A DNA stretch of 64,000 bases, taken from the NCBI GenBank assembly GCA_017510335.1, contig JAFWNM010000011.1:1-64000 (forward strand), given 5' to 3'. The stretch comes from Paracoccaceae bacterium (GTDB taxonomy: Bacteria; Pseudomonadota; Alphaproteobacteria; Rhodobacterales; Rhodobacteraceae). Below, one piece after another: positions 51,201 through 60,417 of this stretch (positions within the stretch are counted from its first letter, which is position 1; the number at the start of each line of letters is the position of its first letter). Below the pieces are notes generated by a model. It had not been told where the DNA came from. It did not search any database and was given only the letters and a program-made list of their open reading frames with translations. The position numbers were made by a program, and so were the translations under genes.

Positions 51201-52286
51201 CTACAGGCGCGCTTCGCTTTTCTTGTCAAACAGTGACAGGCGGGCGGGGTCGAACCCTATGGGGATTGTATCGCCGATGGCCACTTGGGCCTGCCCGTCC
51301 ATGCGGAACCGCACGTCCTGTTCGCCCACTTTGGCCCAAACCTGTGTGTCGGACCCCATGGGTTCGACCATGTCGACATAGGCATCCACTTGCACCGGCT
51401 GCGATTGTGCCAGCGCGCCTGCTTGCACATGTTCGGGGCGCAGGCCCAGCCAGACGGGGCCGGATACAGGCGCGCTGGAAAAATCATAGCCTTGCACCGA
51501 ATGCGCCATGCCGCGCCCCGTGTCGAAATGCTGGCGTCCGGCGTCCAGCTGCCCGGGAATAAGGTTCATCGCTGGTGACCCGATAAACCCCGCCACATAT
51601 TTGTTGACCGGACGATTGTAGATTTCGGCAGGGGGGGCAAGCTGCATGATCTGCCCGCCTTTCATGATGGCGATGCGGTCTGCCAGCGTCATGGCCTCGA
51701 CCTGATCATGGGTGACGTAAATCATCGTATTCTTAAGCTTATGGTGCAGCCGCTTGATTTCCACCCGCAAATCGGCGCGCAGTTTTGCATCCAGGTTAGA
51801 CAGCGGTTCGTCAAACAAAAACACATCCACATCGCGCACCAAGGCACGCCCGATCGCCACGCGCTGGCGTTGCCCCCCTGACAAGGCCCCAGGCTTGCGC
51901 TTCAGCAGTGGTTCGATTTGCAGCACTTCGGCAGCACGCGCGATGCGCTGCACGATTTCAGCCTTGGGAACGCGGGCGTTTTTCAAACCGAAGGCCAGAT
52001 TGCCCTCGACTGTCATTTGCGGATACAGCGCGTAGCTTTGGAACACCATGCCGATGCCGCGCTTGGAAGGTTCTTCCCATGTGACATTCTTGCCTTGAAT
52101 GTGGATTTCCCCGTCGGTGATGTCCAGCAACCCCGCAATACAGTTCAAAAGCGTGGATTTACCGCAGCCCGACGACCCCAGAAGCACCAGAAATTCGCCC
52201 TGCCCCACGTCAAGGTTCAGGTTTTCCAGCACTGTGACAGCGCCAAAAGCAAGCTTCAGTTCTTTGATAGAGATGGAATTTGTCAT
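51201..52286 (-). CDS. Sugar ABC transporter ATP-binding protein (UgpC/MsmK type)
   Basis: A 361-residue MalK-like ATPase: Walker A LGSSGCGKSTLLNCIAG, signature ALSGGQRQRVAIGRALVRD, Walker B VFLFDEPLSNLDAKLR, H-loop VTHDQVEAMTLADR; a C-terminal OB-fold regulatory domain follows (GPVWLGLRPEHV). ATG 52286 is preferred over a frame beginning at 52316. Four bases after the permease stop. Confidence 0.92.
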   Translation of the reverse strand: MTNSISIKELKLAFGAVTVLENLNLDVGQGEFLVLLGSSGCGKSTLLNCIAGLLDITDGEIHIQGKNVTWEEPSKRGIGMVFQSYALYPQMTVEGNLAFGLKNARVPKAEIVQRIARAAEVLQIEPLLKRKPGALSGGQRQRVAIGRALVRDVDVFLFDEPLSNLDAKLRADLRVEIKRLHHKLKNTMIYVTHDQVEAMTLADRIAIMKGGQIMQLAPPAEIYNRPVNKYVAGFIGSPAMNLIPGQLDAGRQHFDTGRGMAHSVQGYDFSSAPVSGPVWLGLRPEHVQAGALAQSQPVQVDAYVDMVEPMGSDTQVWAKVGEQDVRFRMDGQAQVAIGDTIPIGFDPARLSLFDKKSEARL

Positions 52287-52290
52287 GTTC

Positions 52291-53178
52291 TTAGCCTTTG
52301 ACTGCGCCGGCAGCAATGCCGCGAACGAAAAGTCTGCCTGAGAAGAAATACACCGCCAGCGGCACCAGCCCCGTCAGCATCGTTGCTGCCATATTCACGT
52401 TGTATTCCTTGACCCCCTGCACCGAGTTGACGATGTTGTTAAGCTGCACTGTCATCGGGTAATTTTCGGGCCGCGTGTAAACCACCCCGAACAGGAAGTC
52501 GTTCCAGATGCCAGTGACCTGAATAATGCCCGAGACAACGAAAATCGGCAGCGACATGGGGATCACGATCCGAAAGAAAATGCCCCAGAACCCTGCACCA
52601 TCGACGCGCGCGGCCTTGAACAGTTCTTCTGGCAGGGCCACGAAATAGTTGCGGAACAACAGCACGTTTATCGGCATGGCGAAAACGGTGTGCACCAGCA
52701 CCAAGCCCCACAGCGACCCGAACAGCCCCAGTTCGCGCAAGATGATGACCAGCGGATACAAAAGCACCTGATAGGGAATGAACGCCCCCATAAGCAGGAT
52801 GCCAAAAAACACTTCAGACCCTTTGAAGCGCCAGCACGCCAGCACATAGCCCGTCAATGCCGCCACCGAAACCGAGATGATCAGCGACGGAATAAGAATG
52901 CGGATGGAATTCCAGAACCCGCGCGACAGCCCATCGCAATTGATGCCGGTGCAGGCCTGTGACCATGCCTTGACCCAGGGCTGAAACGTCACTTCCACAG
53001 GTGGCGAAAAGATGTTGCCAACACGGATTTCGGCCATGTCCTTCAGCGATGTCACCATCATCACATATAGCGGTAGCAGGTAATACATGCTGAAGATGAT
53101 CAGCGCCCCATACAGCATGATATTGCGCGGCGAGAGGGCCTTTTGCGGCTTCGCGCCGCGGGGGGTAACAGCGGTCAT
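52291..53178 (-). CDS. Sugar ABC transporter permease (MalG-like)
   Basis: A 295-residue permease with six helices; the EAA loop is LPEELFKAARVDGAGFWGIFFRIVIPMSLP. A periplasmic loop between the first helices contains two Cys (CTGINCDG), a common feature of CUT1 sugar permeases. ATG 53178 overlaps the stop of the upstream permease gene. Confidence 0.9.
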   Translation of the reverse strand: MTAVTPRGAKPQKALSPRNIMLYGALIIFSMYYLLPLYVMMVTSLKDMAEIRVGNIFSPPVEVTFQPWVKAWSQACTGINCDGLSRGFWNSIRILIPSLIISVSVAALTGYVLACWRFKGSEVFFGILLMGAFIPYQVLLYPLVIILRELGLFGSLWGLVLVHTVFAMPINVLLFRNYFVALPEELFKAARVDGAGFWGIFFRIVIPMSLPIFVVSGIIQVTGIWNDFLFGVVYTRPENYPMTVQLNNIVNSVQGVKEYNVNMAATMLTGLVPLAVYFFSGRLFVRGIAAGAVKG

Positions 53179-54086
53179 TGGCGCTTCTCCCTGTATTGCA
53201 TGTATGCCCAAGGGATCAGGATGATGGCGACAGTGACCAGCATCATGGTGGATGCAGCAAAGCCCTGCCCAAGGTTCTGGCGGGTGAACAGCGTATCATA
53301 GACATATTTTGCCGGAACTTCAGACGCGATACCCGGCCCGCCAGATGTCATGGCCACGACCAGATCGTAAAGTTTCACAATCCCGCTGGTGACCAGCACC
53401 AACGCAGTGACAAACACGGGCTTCATCATGGGAATGATCACCACGATATATGTTTTCCACACAGGAATGCCGTCCACGCGGGTGGCTTTCCAGATGTCTT
53501 CGTCTATGCCACGCAACCCCGCCAGCATGATCACCATGATCAGCCCGGTCCCCTGCCATAACCCCGCAATAAGCAATCCAATAATCACCAGATCGGGGTT
53601 ATACAGCGGGTCGAAATTGAAATTCGGAAAACCCAGCCCCCGAATGATTGACTGAATCCCGAATTCCGGGTTCAGAATCCATTGCCACGCCAGACCCGTA
53701 ACAATGAAAGACAACGCGAAAGGATACAGGAAGATCGTGCGGAACGTGTCTTCAAACCGGATTTTGCGGTCAAGCAGGGCGGCCAGAAAAAAACCAAGAC
53801 ACATGGTCAGCACCAGCGACACAATGCCGTAAACCGCCAGGTTTTCAATCGACACCAGCCACCTGCGCGTATTCCACAGACGTTCATACTGGTCAAAGCC
53901 AACCCAGTTCAGCCGTGGCAACAGGCGCGAGTCGGTGAAGGAATGCACAATCGTCCAGATTGTGCCCCCCACAAACACGCCAAGCCCCACAAGCACCATG
54001 GGAATGGCCGCCAGTTTGGATGAAAGATTGCGCAGCAGGCGGATTGGCGGGCGTGCGCCATCACGAGCGCGTCTTGCGCTTGACAT
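53175..54086 (-). CDS. Sugar ABC transporter permease (MalF-like)
   Basis: A 303-residue permease with FRTIFLYPFALSFIVTGLAWQWILNPEFG and EAA loop IDEDIWKATRVDGIPVWKTYIVVIIPMMKPVF. Binding-protein-dependent CUT1 type. ATCCTCC-type RBS (GGAGGATC) before the ATG; 74 bp after the binding-protein gene. Confidence 0.9.
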   Translation of the reverse strand: MSSARRARDGARPPIRLLRNLSSKLAAIPMVLVGLGVFVGGTIWTIVHSFTDSRLLPRLNWVGFDQYERLWNTRRWLVSIENLAVYGIVSLVLTMCLGFFLAALLDRKIRFEDTFRTIFLYPFALSFIVTGLAWQWILNPEFGIQSIIRGLGFPNFNFDPLYNPDLVIIGLLIAGLWQGTGLIMVIMLAGLRGIDEDIWKATRVDGIPVWKTYIVVIIPMMKPVFVTALVLVTSGIVKLYDLVVAMTSGGPGIASEVPAKYVYDTLFTRQNLGQGFAASTMMLVTVAIILIPWAYMQYREKRQ

Positions 54087-54160
54087 CTTGATCCTCCGGT
54101 ATTCGGGAAAATGCGGGTTAATGGCCGGGGTTCGGCATTCGGGAACCCCGGCCAGTTAAA

Positions 54161-55396
54161 TCAATCCGCGCGTGCGATGATTTCCGCATACAGACGCTGG
54201 GCGTCTTCGGCGGTGTAGCTGGGGTCGTTCCAGAACTCGACCATCAGATCCTCGATCTGGCCTTGGGTATCGGGCGAGAAAGTCTGGTTTGCATCCGGCA
54301 GGATGTTGCCGGTCGCCAGAATTTCCAGTCCTTTGGCCATACAGTCATTCGCCGCAGTCAGATCGATATCGCCGCGCACCGGAAGCGACCCTTTTTTCAG
54401 GTTGAAGGCAACCTGCGCTTCTTGCGAAATCATCAGCGATGCCAGTTCAAGCTGGGCGGCTTCAACTTCGGGGTTGTTGATTTTCGGGAAATAGAACGCA
54501 TCCCCCCCGGTCGAGATGATTTCGTTCATTCCAAGGCCAGGCAGGCAGGAATAATCCTCGCCAGCGACAAGGCCCGCGACCTGAAACTCGCCCTGCGCCC
54601 AATCGCCCATGATTTGCCCGCCAGCCTGACCGGAAATTACCATATTGGTGGCCTGATTCCAGTCCTGCACGTTGGACCGCGCCGCAAAAGCACGCGCTTG
54701 CGCTGCTGCTTCAAACACGCGGGCATATTCGGGGCCTGCCGCCACTTCGGCGTTCTGGTCAATATGCACGGCCTTCCATGCGTCGGTCCCGGCCAGCGCG
54801 ATGGCCATCACCCCAAATGCACCCGTTGCCTGCCAGGGCTGACCGCCCATGGCCAGGGGAATCTTGCCTGCTTCTTCCAGTGCGGGTGCGGCTTCGATGA
54901 ATTCTTCCCAGTTGGTGGGAACCGGCACGCCTGCATCTTCATAGGCCTTGTGGCTAAGCCACAACCACTGCCACGAATGGATATTGATCGGCACGCAGTA
55001 GATGCGCCCGTCAATGGTGCAGCTGTCCAGAAGCGATGTGGGGTTCACAAAATCACGCCAGCCTTCGGCCTCGGCCAGGTCGGTCAGGTCCAGCATCAGG
55101 CCCGCCTCGACCAGTTCTTCGGCTTGGCGACCGTGGTTGAACTGGGTTGCGCCCATCGGGTCACCGCCAGTGATACGCCCGATCATGATGGGGCGCGCTG
55201 TGCCGCCTGCACCGGCAATTGCACCATCAACCCAGGTATGGTCGGTGTTTTCGTTGAACAGGCGCGCGAATTCGGCAACAGCGGCCGCTTCCCCGCCCGA
55301 TGTCCACCAATGCGTTACTTCCAGATCGACGGCCAAAGCGGCAGTTCCTGCGGAAATCAGGCTGGTGGATGCCAGCAATGCAAATGTTTTTTTCAT
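54161..55396 (-). CDS. Sugar ABC transporter substrate-binding protein (SBP_bac_1)
   Basis: A 411-residue CUT1 binding protein with signal peptide MKKTFALLASTSLISAGTAALA and the mature start VDLEVTHWWTSGGEAAAVAEFARLF. Further: YCVPINIHSWQWLWLSHKAYEDAGVPVPTNWEEFIEAAPAL and AQVAFNLKKGSLPVRGD. GGGAGGAA precedes ATG 55396. First gene of the long minus-strand sugar operon controlled by two LacI-type operators. Confidence 0.92.
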   Translation of the reverse strand: MKKTFALLASTSLISAGTAALAVDLEVTHWWTSGGEAAAVAEFARLFNENTDHTWVDGAIAGAGGTARPIMIGRITGGDPMGATQFNHGRQAEELVEAGLMLDLTDLAEAEGWRDFVNPTSLLDSCTIDGRIYCVPINIHSWQWLWLSHKAYEDAGVPVPTNWEEFIEAAPALEEAGKIPLAMGGQPWQATGAFGVMAIALAGTDAWKAVHIDQNAEVAAGPEYARVFEAAAQARAFAARSNVQDWNQATNMVISGQAGGQIMGDWAQGEFQVAGLVAGEDYSCLPGLGMNEIISTGGDAFYFPKINNPEVEAAQLELASLMISQEAQVAFNLKKGSLPVRGDIDLTAANDCMAKGLEILATGNILPDANQTFSPDTQGQIEDLMVEFWNDPSYTAEDAQRLYAEIIARAD

Positions 55397-55473
55397 GCGT
55401 TCCTCCCTGTACGGCATAAGCCGCATATGTCACGGTGCAGCGCGGATTATTTCAAGATTATCTTGCCCACGCC

Positions 55474-55489
55474 ATGTAATCGATTACAT
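55474..55489. promoter_or_regulatory. LacI-type operator 1
   Basis: ATGTAATCGATTACAT, a perfect 16-bp palindrome with the central CG typical of LacI-family operators. 78 bp upstream of the binding-protein start and 127 bp upstream of the LacI gene. Confidence 0.8.
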
Positions 55490-55528
55490 TATTGATACAA
55501 ATCGACCTCCTCCAAGGGTGAATCACTA

Positions 55529-55542
55529 TGTAATCGATTACA
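55529..55542. promoter_or_regulatory. LacI-type operator 2
   Basis: TGTAATCGATTACA, identical core to operator 1, centre-to-centre 54 bp (about five helical turns), so looping or cooperative binding is possible. Nearer the LacI gene start. Confidence 0.8.
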
Positions 55543-55615
55543 CCACCTTCAGTCAGTCGAAACAATCTGTCAAGAAATTTGTAACCGTTCAGATAATAAG
55601 GTTCCGGACACTCGG

Positions 55616-56722
55616 ATGCAAAACCCCCCGCCAAAGATCAAGGACGTCGCCCATGTTGCCGGTGTATCCACCGCCACAGTCAGCCGTGCCCTGACACAAC
55701 CCGACCGCCTGAGCGAGGCCACGCGCCAAAAGGTATTCGACGCGATTGAGACAACAGGCTACCGTGTCAATCAGGCGGCACGCAACCTGCGCACACGCCG
55801 CGCGGGCGCGGTTCTTGTGCTTGTTCCCAATCTGGGCAACCCGTTCTTTTCTGCGATCCTGTCCAGCATGAATGACGTGCTTTCTGCCAACGGGTATTCG
55901 GTGCTGGTGTTCGACAGCCAGCAACCCGGCGCATCAGAACAAGCCGTGGCAGATTGTTTTCTGAACGGCAGCGTAGACGGCATGATTACCCTTGACGGGC
56001 ACATGACCAGCACAACCGCCAAGGCCCTGCGCAACGCCAACATGATGCGAAATGTCGTGTTTTGTTGCGAATGGTCCGACCAGTGGCCGCTTCCCTCTAT
56101 CCGCAGCAACAACGGTTTGGGCGCAAGGCTGGCAGTCGATCATCTTGTTGCGCAAGGGCACCGGAAAATTGCCCATGTCACTGGCCCCGCGTCCAACATT
56201 CTGGCCGAAATGCGCAAGTCCGCGTTTTTACAACGCTGCGCGACACATAAGCTGGATGTCCCCGCAGACTGGGTTGTTCAGGGCGATTTTTCGCTGATGG
56301 CGGGCGCGCAGGCGGCCGACCGCATTCTGGCCCTGTCCCCCCGCCCGACTGGCGTTTTCTGCGCCTCTGACGCTATGGCGCTAAGCTTTATCGCACGCTG
56401 CCGGCAACGCGGGCTGCGTGTGCCCGATGATATATCGGTCATCGGTTTTGATGACATTGAGATGGCCGCTTACGCAGAGCCGGGCCTGACAACCATCCGG
56501 CAGGACCGTGCAGGCCTTGGCAGGTTGGCTGCGCAGGAATTGCTGGCCCGCCTGCGCGGTGAACAGAAAACCGAAGGCGCATATGTCATCTATGCCCCTG
56601 TTGCCCTGATTGAGCGCGGAACCACTGCCGCGCCGCAAAATGCCACCCAGCCCGGTGCGAACGGGCGCGGTGGCCCGGAACCGGCTACAGGATTTCCAGA
56701 ACCCGTTGATAAACCCGCATGA
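55616..56722 (+). CDS. LacI family regulator of the oligosaccharide operon
   Basis: A 368-residue LacI/GalR regulator: N-terminal helix-turn-helix KIKDVAHVAGVSTATVSRALTQPDRLSEATRQKV with hinge NQAARNLRTRRAG, and periplasmic-binding-protein-like core (VLVLVPNLGNPFFSAILSSM, DGMITLDG, GVFCASDAMALSFI, SVIGFDDIEMAAYAEPGLTTIRQ). Divergent from the ABC operon, with two palindromic operators between. The C-terminal 13 codons overlap the convergent LysR gene. Confidence 0.92.
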   Translation: MQNPPPKIKDVAHVAGVSTATVSRALTQPDRLSEATRQKVFDAIETTGYRVNQAARNLRTRRAGAVLVLVPNLGNPFFSAILSSMNDVLSANGYSVLVFDSQQPGASEQAVADCFLNGSVDGMITLDGHMTSTTAKALRNANMMRNVVFCCEWSDQWPLPSIRSNNGLGARLAVDHLVAQGHRKIAHVTGPASNILAEMRKSAFLQRCATHKLDVPADWVVQGDFSLMAGAQAADRILALSPRPTGVFCASDAMALSFIARCRQRGLRVPDDISVIGFDDIEMAAYAEPGLTTIRQDRAGLGRLAAQELLARLRGEQKTEGAYVIYAPVALIERGTTAAPQNATQPGANGRGGPEPATGFPEPVDKPA

Positions 56723-57602
56723 CCGCCGGTGTGGTCGCATGGTGCCGGTGACGAATGATGAAATAGGGTTCCACGCTGATGTCCTGCGCGATGTCCAGAA
56801 CAGCCAGACGCGCACCAATGCCATCCGCACCCAGCAGGTCAGCAACCTCTTGCGCTTGCGGGGTAATGGCATTTCCCGCCGCCAGCATCGTTAATGCCAC
56901 CAGAAGCGAAGAACTGTTCGAAACCCGTTCCGGCAGCGCCATTCCCGCTACGCGGACCATATGTTCAACAGCCTGCCGGATGGGCGCCCCGCGTTCCTGC
57001 ATAACCCATTCATACTGCCGCAGGTCGGACAAGGCGCAGGCCGGTTGCCCCACCAGCGGATGGCGGTCATTCACCAACAGCACCACCCGTTCGGTGCGCG
57101 CGGGGTTCACTTCCAGATCAGCGGCATCATAACCCGGCGGCAGGCGGGCAATGATGAAATCGAACTGGCGATCCTCCAGTCCGCGCACAAGTTCGGCGGA
57201 AGGGGCAACATGGATTGTCACATCAATGAACGGGGCCTGCTGGCGGATATGGCCAATGGCAGGCACCGCATACCCCACGGCAGGCCCCGTAACGGCCCCG
57301 ATGCGCACACGCCCTGACCGCCCCGACTGGATCATGCCCAGTTCCTGTTCCAGCCCTTCGAATTCCGTCAGAATCATGCCCATGCGCCGCAAGACGGAAC
57401 GCCCCACTTCGGTCGGCGTCATCCCGCGCGGCAAGCGTTCAAATAGCGGGGCGCCGATATCGGCCTCCACCTCTGCCAGAATGCGTGATGCGGCGGGTTG
57501 CGATATGGCCATCTGATCGGCAGCAAGCTGAAGCTTGCCGGTTTCGGCAATCCGCAAAAGCAGTTTCAAATGACCAGGCTTCAGGCGCAACAATGACAGC
57601 AT
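56685..57602 (-). CDS. gbpR: LysR family regulator, GbpR-like
   Basis: A 305-residue LysR-type protein: LKPGHLKLLLRIAETGKLQLAADQMAISQPAASRILAEVE, then VRIGAVTGPAVGYAVPAIGHI. In Agrobacterium and Azospirillum, GbpR lies divergent to the chvE/sbpA sugar-binding protein gene and controls it in response to arabinose, fucose or galactose; the arrangement here is the same. Its 3' end overlaps the LacI gene by 38 bp in opposite direction. Confidence 0.85.
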   Translation of the reverse strand: MLSLLRLKPGHLKLLLRIAETGKLQLAADQMAISQPAASRILAEVEADIGAPLFERLPRGMTPTEVGRSVLRRMGMILTEFEGLEQELGMIQSGRSGRVRIGAVTGPAVGYAVPAIGHIRQQAPFIDVTIHVAPSAELVRGLEDRQFDFIIARLPPGYDAADLEVNPARTERVVLLVNDRHPLVGQPACALSDLRQYEWVMQERGAPIRQAVEHMVRVAGMALPERVSNSSSLLVALTMLAAGNAITPQAQEVADLLGADGIGARLAVLDIAQDISVEPYFIIRHRHHATTPAVMRVYQRVLEIL

Positions 57603-57748
57603 GGACGTCTACATATCACTAATGATATACCTTGTTCAATAAATATGATTTGATGGAAATGTCATAGCCCCCTATCAAGAAGCTGCCGGTGCCCATGGAC
57701 GGACCAAAGTCCGACTGCACCGCGACATTTCGCTGGGAGGAGCGCATA
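57603..57748. promoter_or_regulatory. gbpR / chvE divergent control region
   Basis: ATATCA-ctaa-TGATAT (57613-57628) is a perfect dyad 10 bp before the gbpR start. The segment 57610-57660 is AT-rich. A small hairpin CGGAC-caaa-GTCCG (57700-57713) lies in the probable chvE leader, followed by GGGAGGAG as RBS. Confidence 0.6.
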
Positions 57749-58798
57749 ATGACATATAAACTTATGACCGCATCGGTGGTCGGCCTGACACTGGCAACAG
57801 GTGCCATGGCCGAAGGGGTGATCGGCATTGCCATGCCAACGCAATCATCCGCACGCTGGATCGCGGATGGTAACGCCATGGTCAGCCTGTTTGAAGAAGC
57901 CGGCTATTCCACCATCTTGCAATATGCCGAAGATGATATTCCCAACCAGTTGGCCCAGATCGAAAACATGGTTACCAACGGGGTTGATGTGCTGGTTATT
58001 GCCGCGATTGATGGCACCACCTTGTCAAACGCGCTGGAAAACGCGCATTTCGCGGGGATTGACATCATCGCCTATGACAGGTTGATCCGCGACAGCGAAC
58101 ATGTCAGCTATTACGCGACATTCGACAATTTCCAGGTTGGTGTGCAGCAGGCGGAATCGCTGGTATCGGGGCTGGAATCGCGCTTCGGGTCGGGGCCGTG
58201 GAATGTGGAACTGTTCGGCGGTTCGCCCGACGACAACAACGCCTTCTTCTTCTATGACGGCGCCATGTCGGTGCTTCAGCCGCTGATTGATGACGGGTCG
58301 GTTAACATTGTATCCGGCCAGATGGGCATGGACCGTGTCGGCACGCTGCGCTGGGATGGTGCGGTTGCACAGGCGCGCATGGATAACCTGCTTTCCGCCC
58401 ATTACACAGATGCGGAAATCCACGGGGTTCTGTCGCCCTATGACGGGCTGTCCATTGGTATTTTGTCATCCCTCAAGGGGGTTGGGTATGGGTCGGATGA
58501 TCTGGAAATGCCCATTGTGACAGGACAGGATGCCGAAGTCCCGTCCATCAAGTCCATTCTGGCAGGCGAGCAATATTCGACTGTGTTCAAGGACACCCGC
58601 GAATTGGCACGGGTGACCGTTGGCATGGTGAACGCCCTGCTGGGCGGCGCAGAGCCCGAAATCAATGACACCGAAACCTATGATAACGGTGTCAAGATCG
58701 TGCCAAGCTTCCTGTTGGAACCTGTGTCGGTCGATGTCTCGAACTGGGAAGAAGTCCTGATCGGGTCAGGCTACTACACCGAAGAACAGCTGCGCTAA
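57749..58798 (+). CDS. chvE: ChvE-type periplasmic sugar-binding protein
   Basis: A 349-residue multiple-sugar-binding protein with signal peptide [21 protein letters not shown] and mature start [72 protein letters not shown] is close to ChvE/XylF. It binds galactose, arabinose, xylose or glucose in the family, and in Agrobacterium also feeds virulence sensing; no vir genes are here. ATG 57749 with GGGAGGAG is preferred over an upstream frame. Confidence 0.88.
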   Translation: MTYKLMTASVVGLTLATGAMAEGVIGIAMPTQSSARWIADGNAMVSLFEEAGYSTILQYAEDDIPNQLAQIENMVTNGVDVLVIAAIDGTTLSNALENAHFAGIDIIAYDRLIRDSEHVSYYATFDNFQVGVQQAESLVSGLESRFGSGPWNVELFGGSPDDNNAFFFYDGAMSVLQPLIDDGSVNIVSGQMGMDRVGTLRWDGAVAQARMDNLLSAHYTDAEIHGVLSPYDGLSIGILSSLKGVGYGSDDLEMPIVTGQDAEVPSIKSILAGEQYSTVFKDTRELARVTVGMVNALLGGAEPEINDTETYDNGVKIVPSFLLEPVSVDVSNWEEVLIGSGYYTEEQLR

Positions 58799-58823
58799 GC
58801 GCGACATTCCCAACACGGGACAA

Positions 58824-58857
58824 GCGCATGCCTTGGGGCATATTCCAGGGCATGCGC
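58824..58857 (+). promoter_or_regulatory. Intercistronic hairpin between chvE and gguA
   Basis: GCGCATGCC (58824-58832) pairs with GGCATGCGC (58849-58857). No T-run. Typical position for an element that keeps binding-protein mRNA more abundant than that of ATPase and permease. Confidence 0.6.
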
Positions 58858-58883
58858 GTAACCGCAGCGAAGGGCGGGCACTC

Positions 58884-60416
58884 ATGAAGCCGCTTCTAGA
58901 AATGCGAGCGATTTCCAAATCCTTCCCCGGCGTCAAGGCGCTGGACGAAGTGACCCTGTCGGTTGCAGAAGGGGAAATTCATGCAATCGTGGGTGAAAAC
59001 GGGGCGGGCAAATCCACCTTGATGAAGGTGCTGTCAGGGGTCTACCCTGCGGGCAGCTATGATGGTGAAATTCATTTTGACGGGGCCTTGGCGGAATTCC
59101 GGTCCATTCAGGACAGCGAAGCGCGCGGGATCATCATTATCCATCAGGAACTTGCACTGGTGCCGTTGCTGTCGATTGCCGAGAACCTGTTTCTGGGCAA
59201 TGAAATCAGCAAAAACGGCTATATTCAATGGCATGAAACCACGCGCCGCACGCGCGAATTGCTGGCACGGGTCGGGCTTAGCGACCCGCCCACCATGCTG
59301 GTGGAAAAGCTGGGTGTGGGCAAACAACAACTGGTCGAAATTGCGAAAGCGCTGGCCAAGGATGTGCGCCTGCTGATCCTTGACGAACCAACTGCGGCAT
59401 TGTCGGAATCTGATAGTGACGCGCTGCTGGACCTGATGCTGGACCTGAAGGCCCGCGGGATGACGCAGATCATCATCAGCCATAAACTGAATGAAATCCG
59501 CAAGGTGGCGGACAGTATCACGGTTATCCGCGACGGCAGCACCGTGTCCACCATGCGCGCGGACACAGACGAAATTACCGAAGACCGCATTGTGCGCGAC
59601 ATGGTGGGCCGTGACATGGCGCAGCGCTATCCGCCGCGCGAACGCCGCGCGGGGCCTGTGTTGCTGGATGTGGCGAACTGGTCGGTGCGCCACCCGGACT
59701 TCCCTGAACGCATGGCCATCAAGGATGTGTCCTTCAACGTCCGCGAAGGCGAGGTGGTGGGCATTGCCGGCCTTATGGGCGCTGGCCGCACCGAACTTGC
59801 CATGAGCATTTTCGGCCGGTCCTATGGCCGCGACATTCAAGGCGAGGTGCGCATGCGCGACACCCCAGTGAAGCTGAACACTGTCAGCGATGCAATCGCC
59901 GCCGGGCTGGCCTATGTCACCGAGGATCGCAAATCACTGGGCCTGATTCTGGAAGACAGCATTCAGCGCAACATCACCCTGGCCAATCTGCACGCCGTGG
60001 CCAGTCGTGGCCTGCTGAACGAAGCACGCGAAGCGCAGGTCGCGGAAAGCTACCGCAAAAGCATGAATATCCGCACACCGGGCGTGTATCAGCGTGTCAT
60101 GAACCTGTCGGGGGGCAACCAGCAAAAGGTGGTCTTGTCGAAATGGCTGTTTTCAGGGCCAGAGGTTCTGATCCTTGATGAACCGACACGCGGCATCGAC
60201 GTGGGTGCGAAATTTGAAATCTATGGCCTGATCAACGACCTGTCTGCCCAGGGCAAGGGGGTTGTCATGATCTCCTCTGAAATGCCGGAGCTGCTGGGCA
60301 TGTGCGACAGGATTTATGTCATGAACGAAGGAACCATCATGGGCGAACTGACCGCACAAGAGGCCAGTCAGGAACGCATCATGTCCATGATCGTCACCAG
60401 ATCGGAGAAAGTCTGA
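58884..60416 (+). CDS. gguA: Sugar ABC transporter ATP-binding protein (GguA/XylG type)
   Basis: A 510-residue tandem ATPase. Domain 1: [47 protein letters not shown]. Domain 2: [48 protein letters not shown] 58884 is preceded by AAGGGCGGG. One base gap-plus between its stop and the permease start. Confidence 0.9.
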   Translation: MKPLLEMRAISKSFPGVKALDEVTLSVAEGEIHAIVGENGAGKSTLMKVLSGVYPAGSYDGEIHFDGALAEFRSIQDSEARGIIIIHQELALVPLLSIAENLFLGNEISKNGYIQWHETTRRTRELLARVGLSDPPTMLVEKLGVGKQQLVEIAKALAKDVRLLILDEPTAALSESDSDALLDLMLDLKARGMTQIIISHKLNEIRKVADSITVIRDGSTVSTMRADTDEITEDRIVRDMVGRDMAQRYPPRERRAGPVLLDVANWSVRHPDFPERMAIKDVSFNVREGEVVGIAGLMGAGRTELAMSIFGRSYGRDIQGEVRMRDTPVKLNTVSDAIAAGLAYVTEDRKSLGLILEDSIQRNITLANLHAVASRGLLNEAREAQVAESYRKSMNIRTPGVYQRVMNLSGGNQQKVVLSKWLFSGPEVLILDEPTRGIDVGAKFEIYGLINDLSAQGKGVVMISSEMPELLGMCDRIYVMNEGTIMGELTAQEASQERIMSMIVTRSEKV

Positions 60417-60417
60417 A

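Noticed and set aside
54263-55495. 410-codon plus-strand open frame
   Set aside because: Antisense to the sugar-binding protein gene, which has a signal peptide and family motifs.
57749-58798. Link of ChvE to plant virulence signalling
   Set aside because: No virA/virG or T-DNA genes in the window; ChvE-type proteins are common plain sugar-binding proteins.
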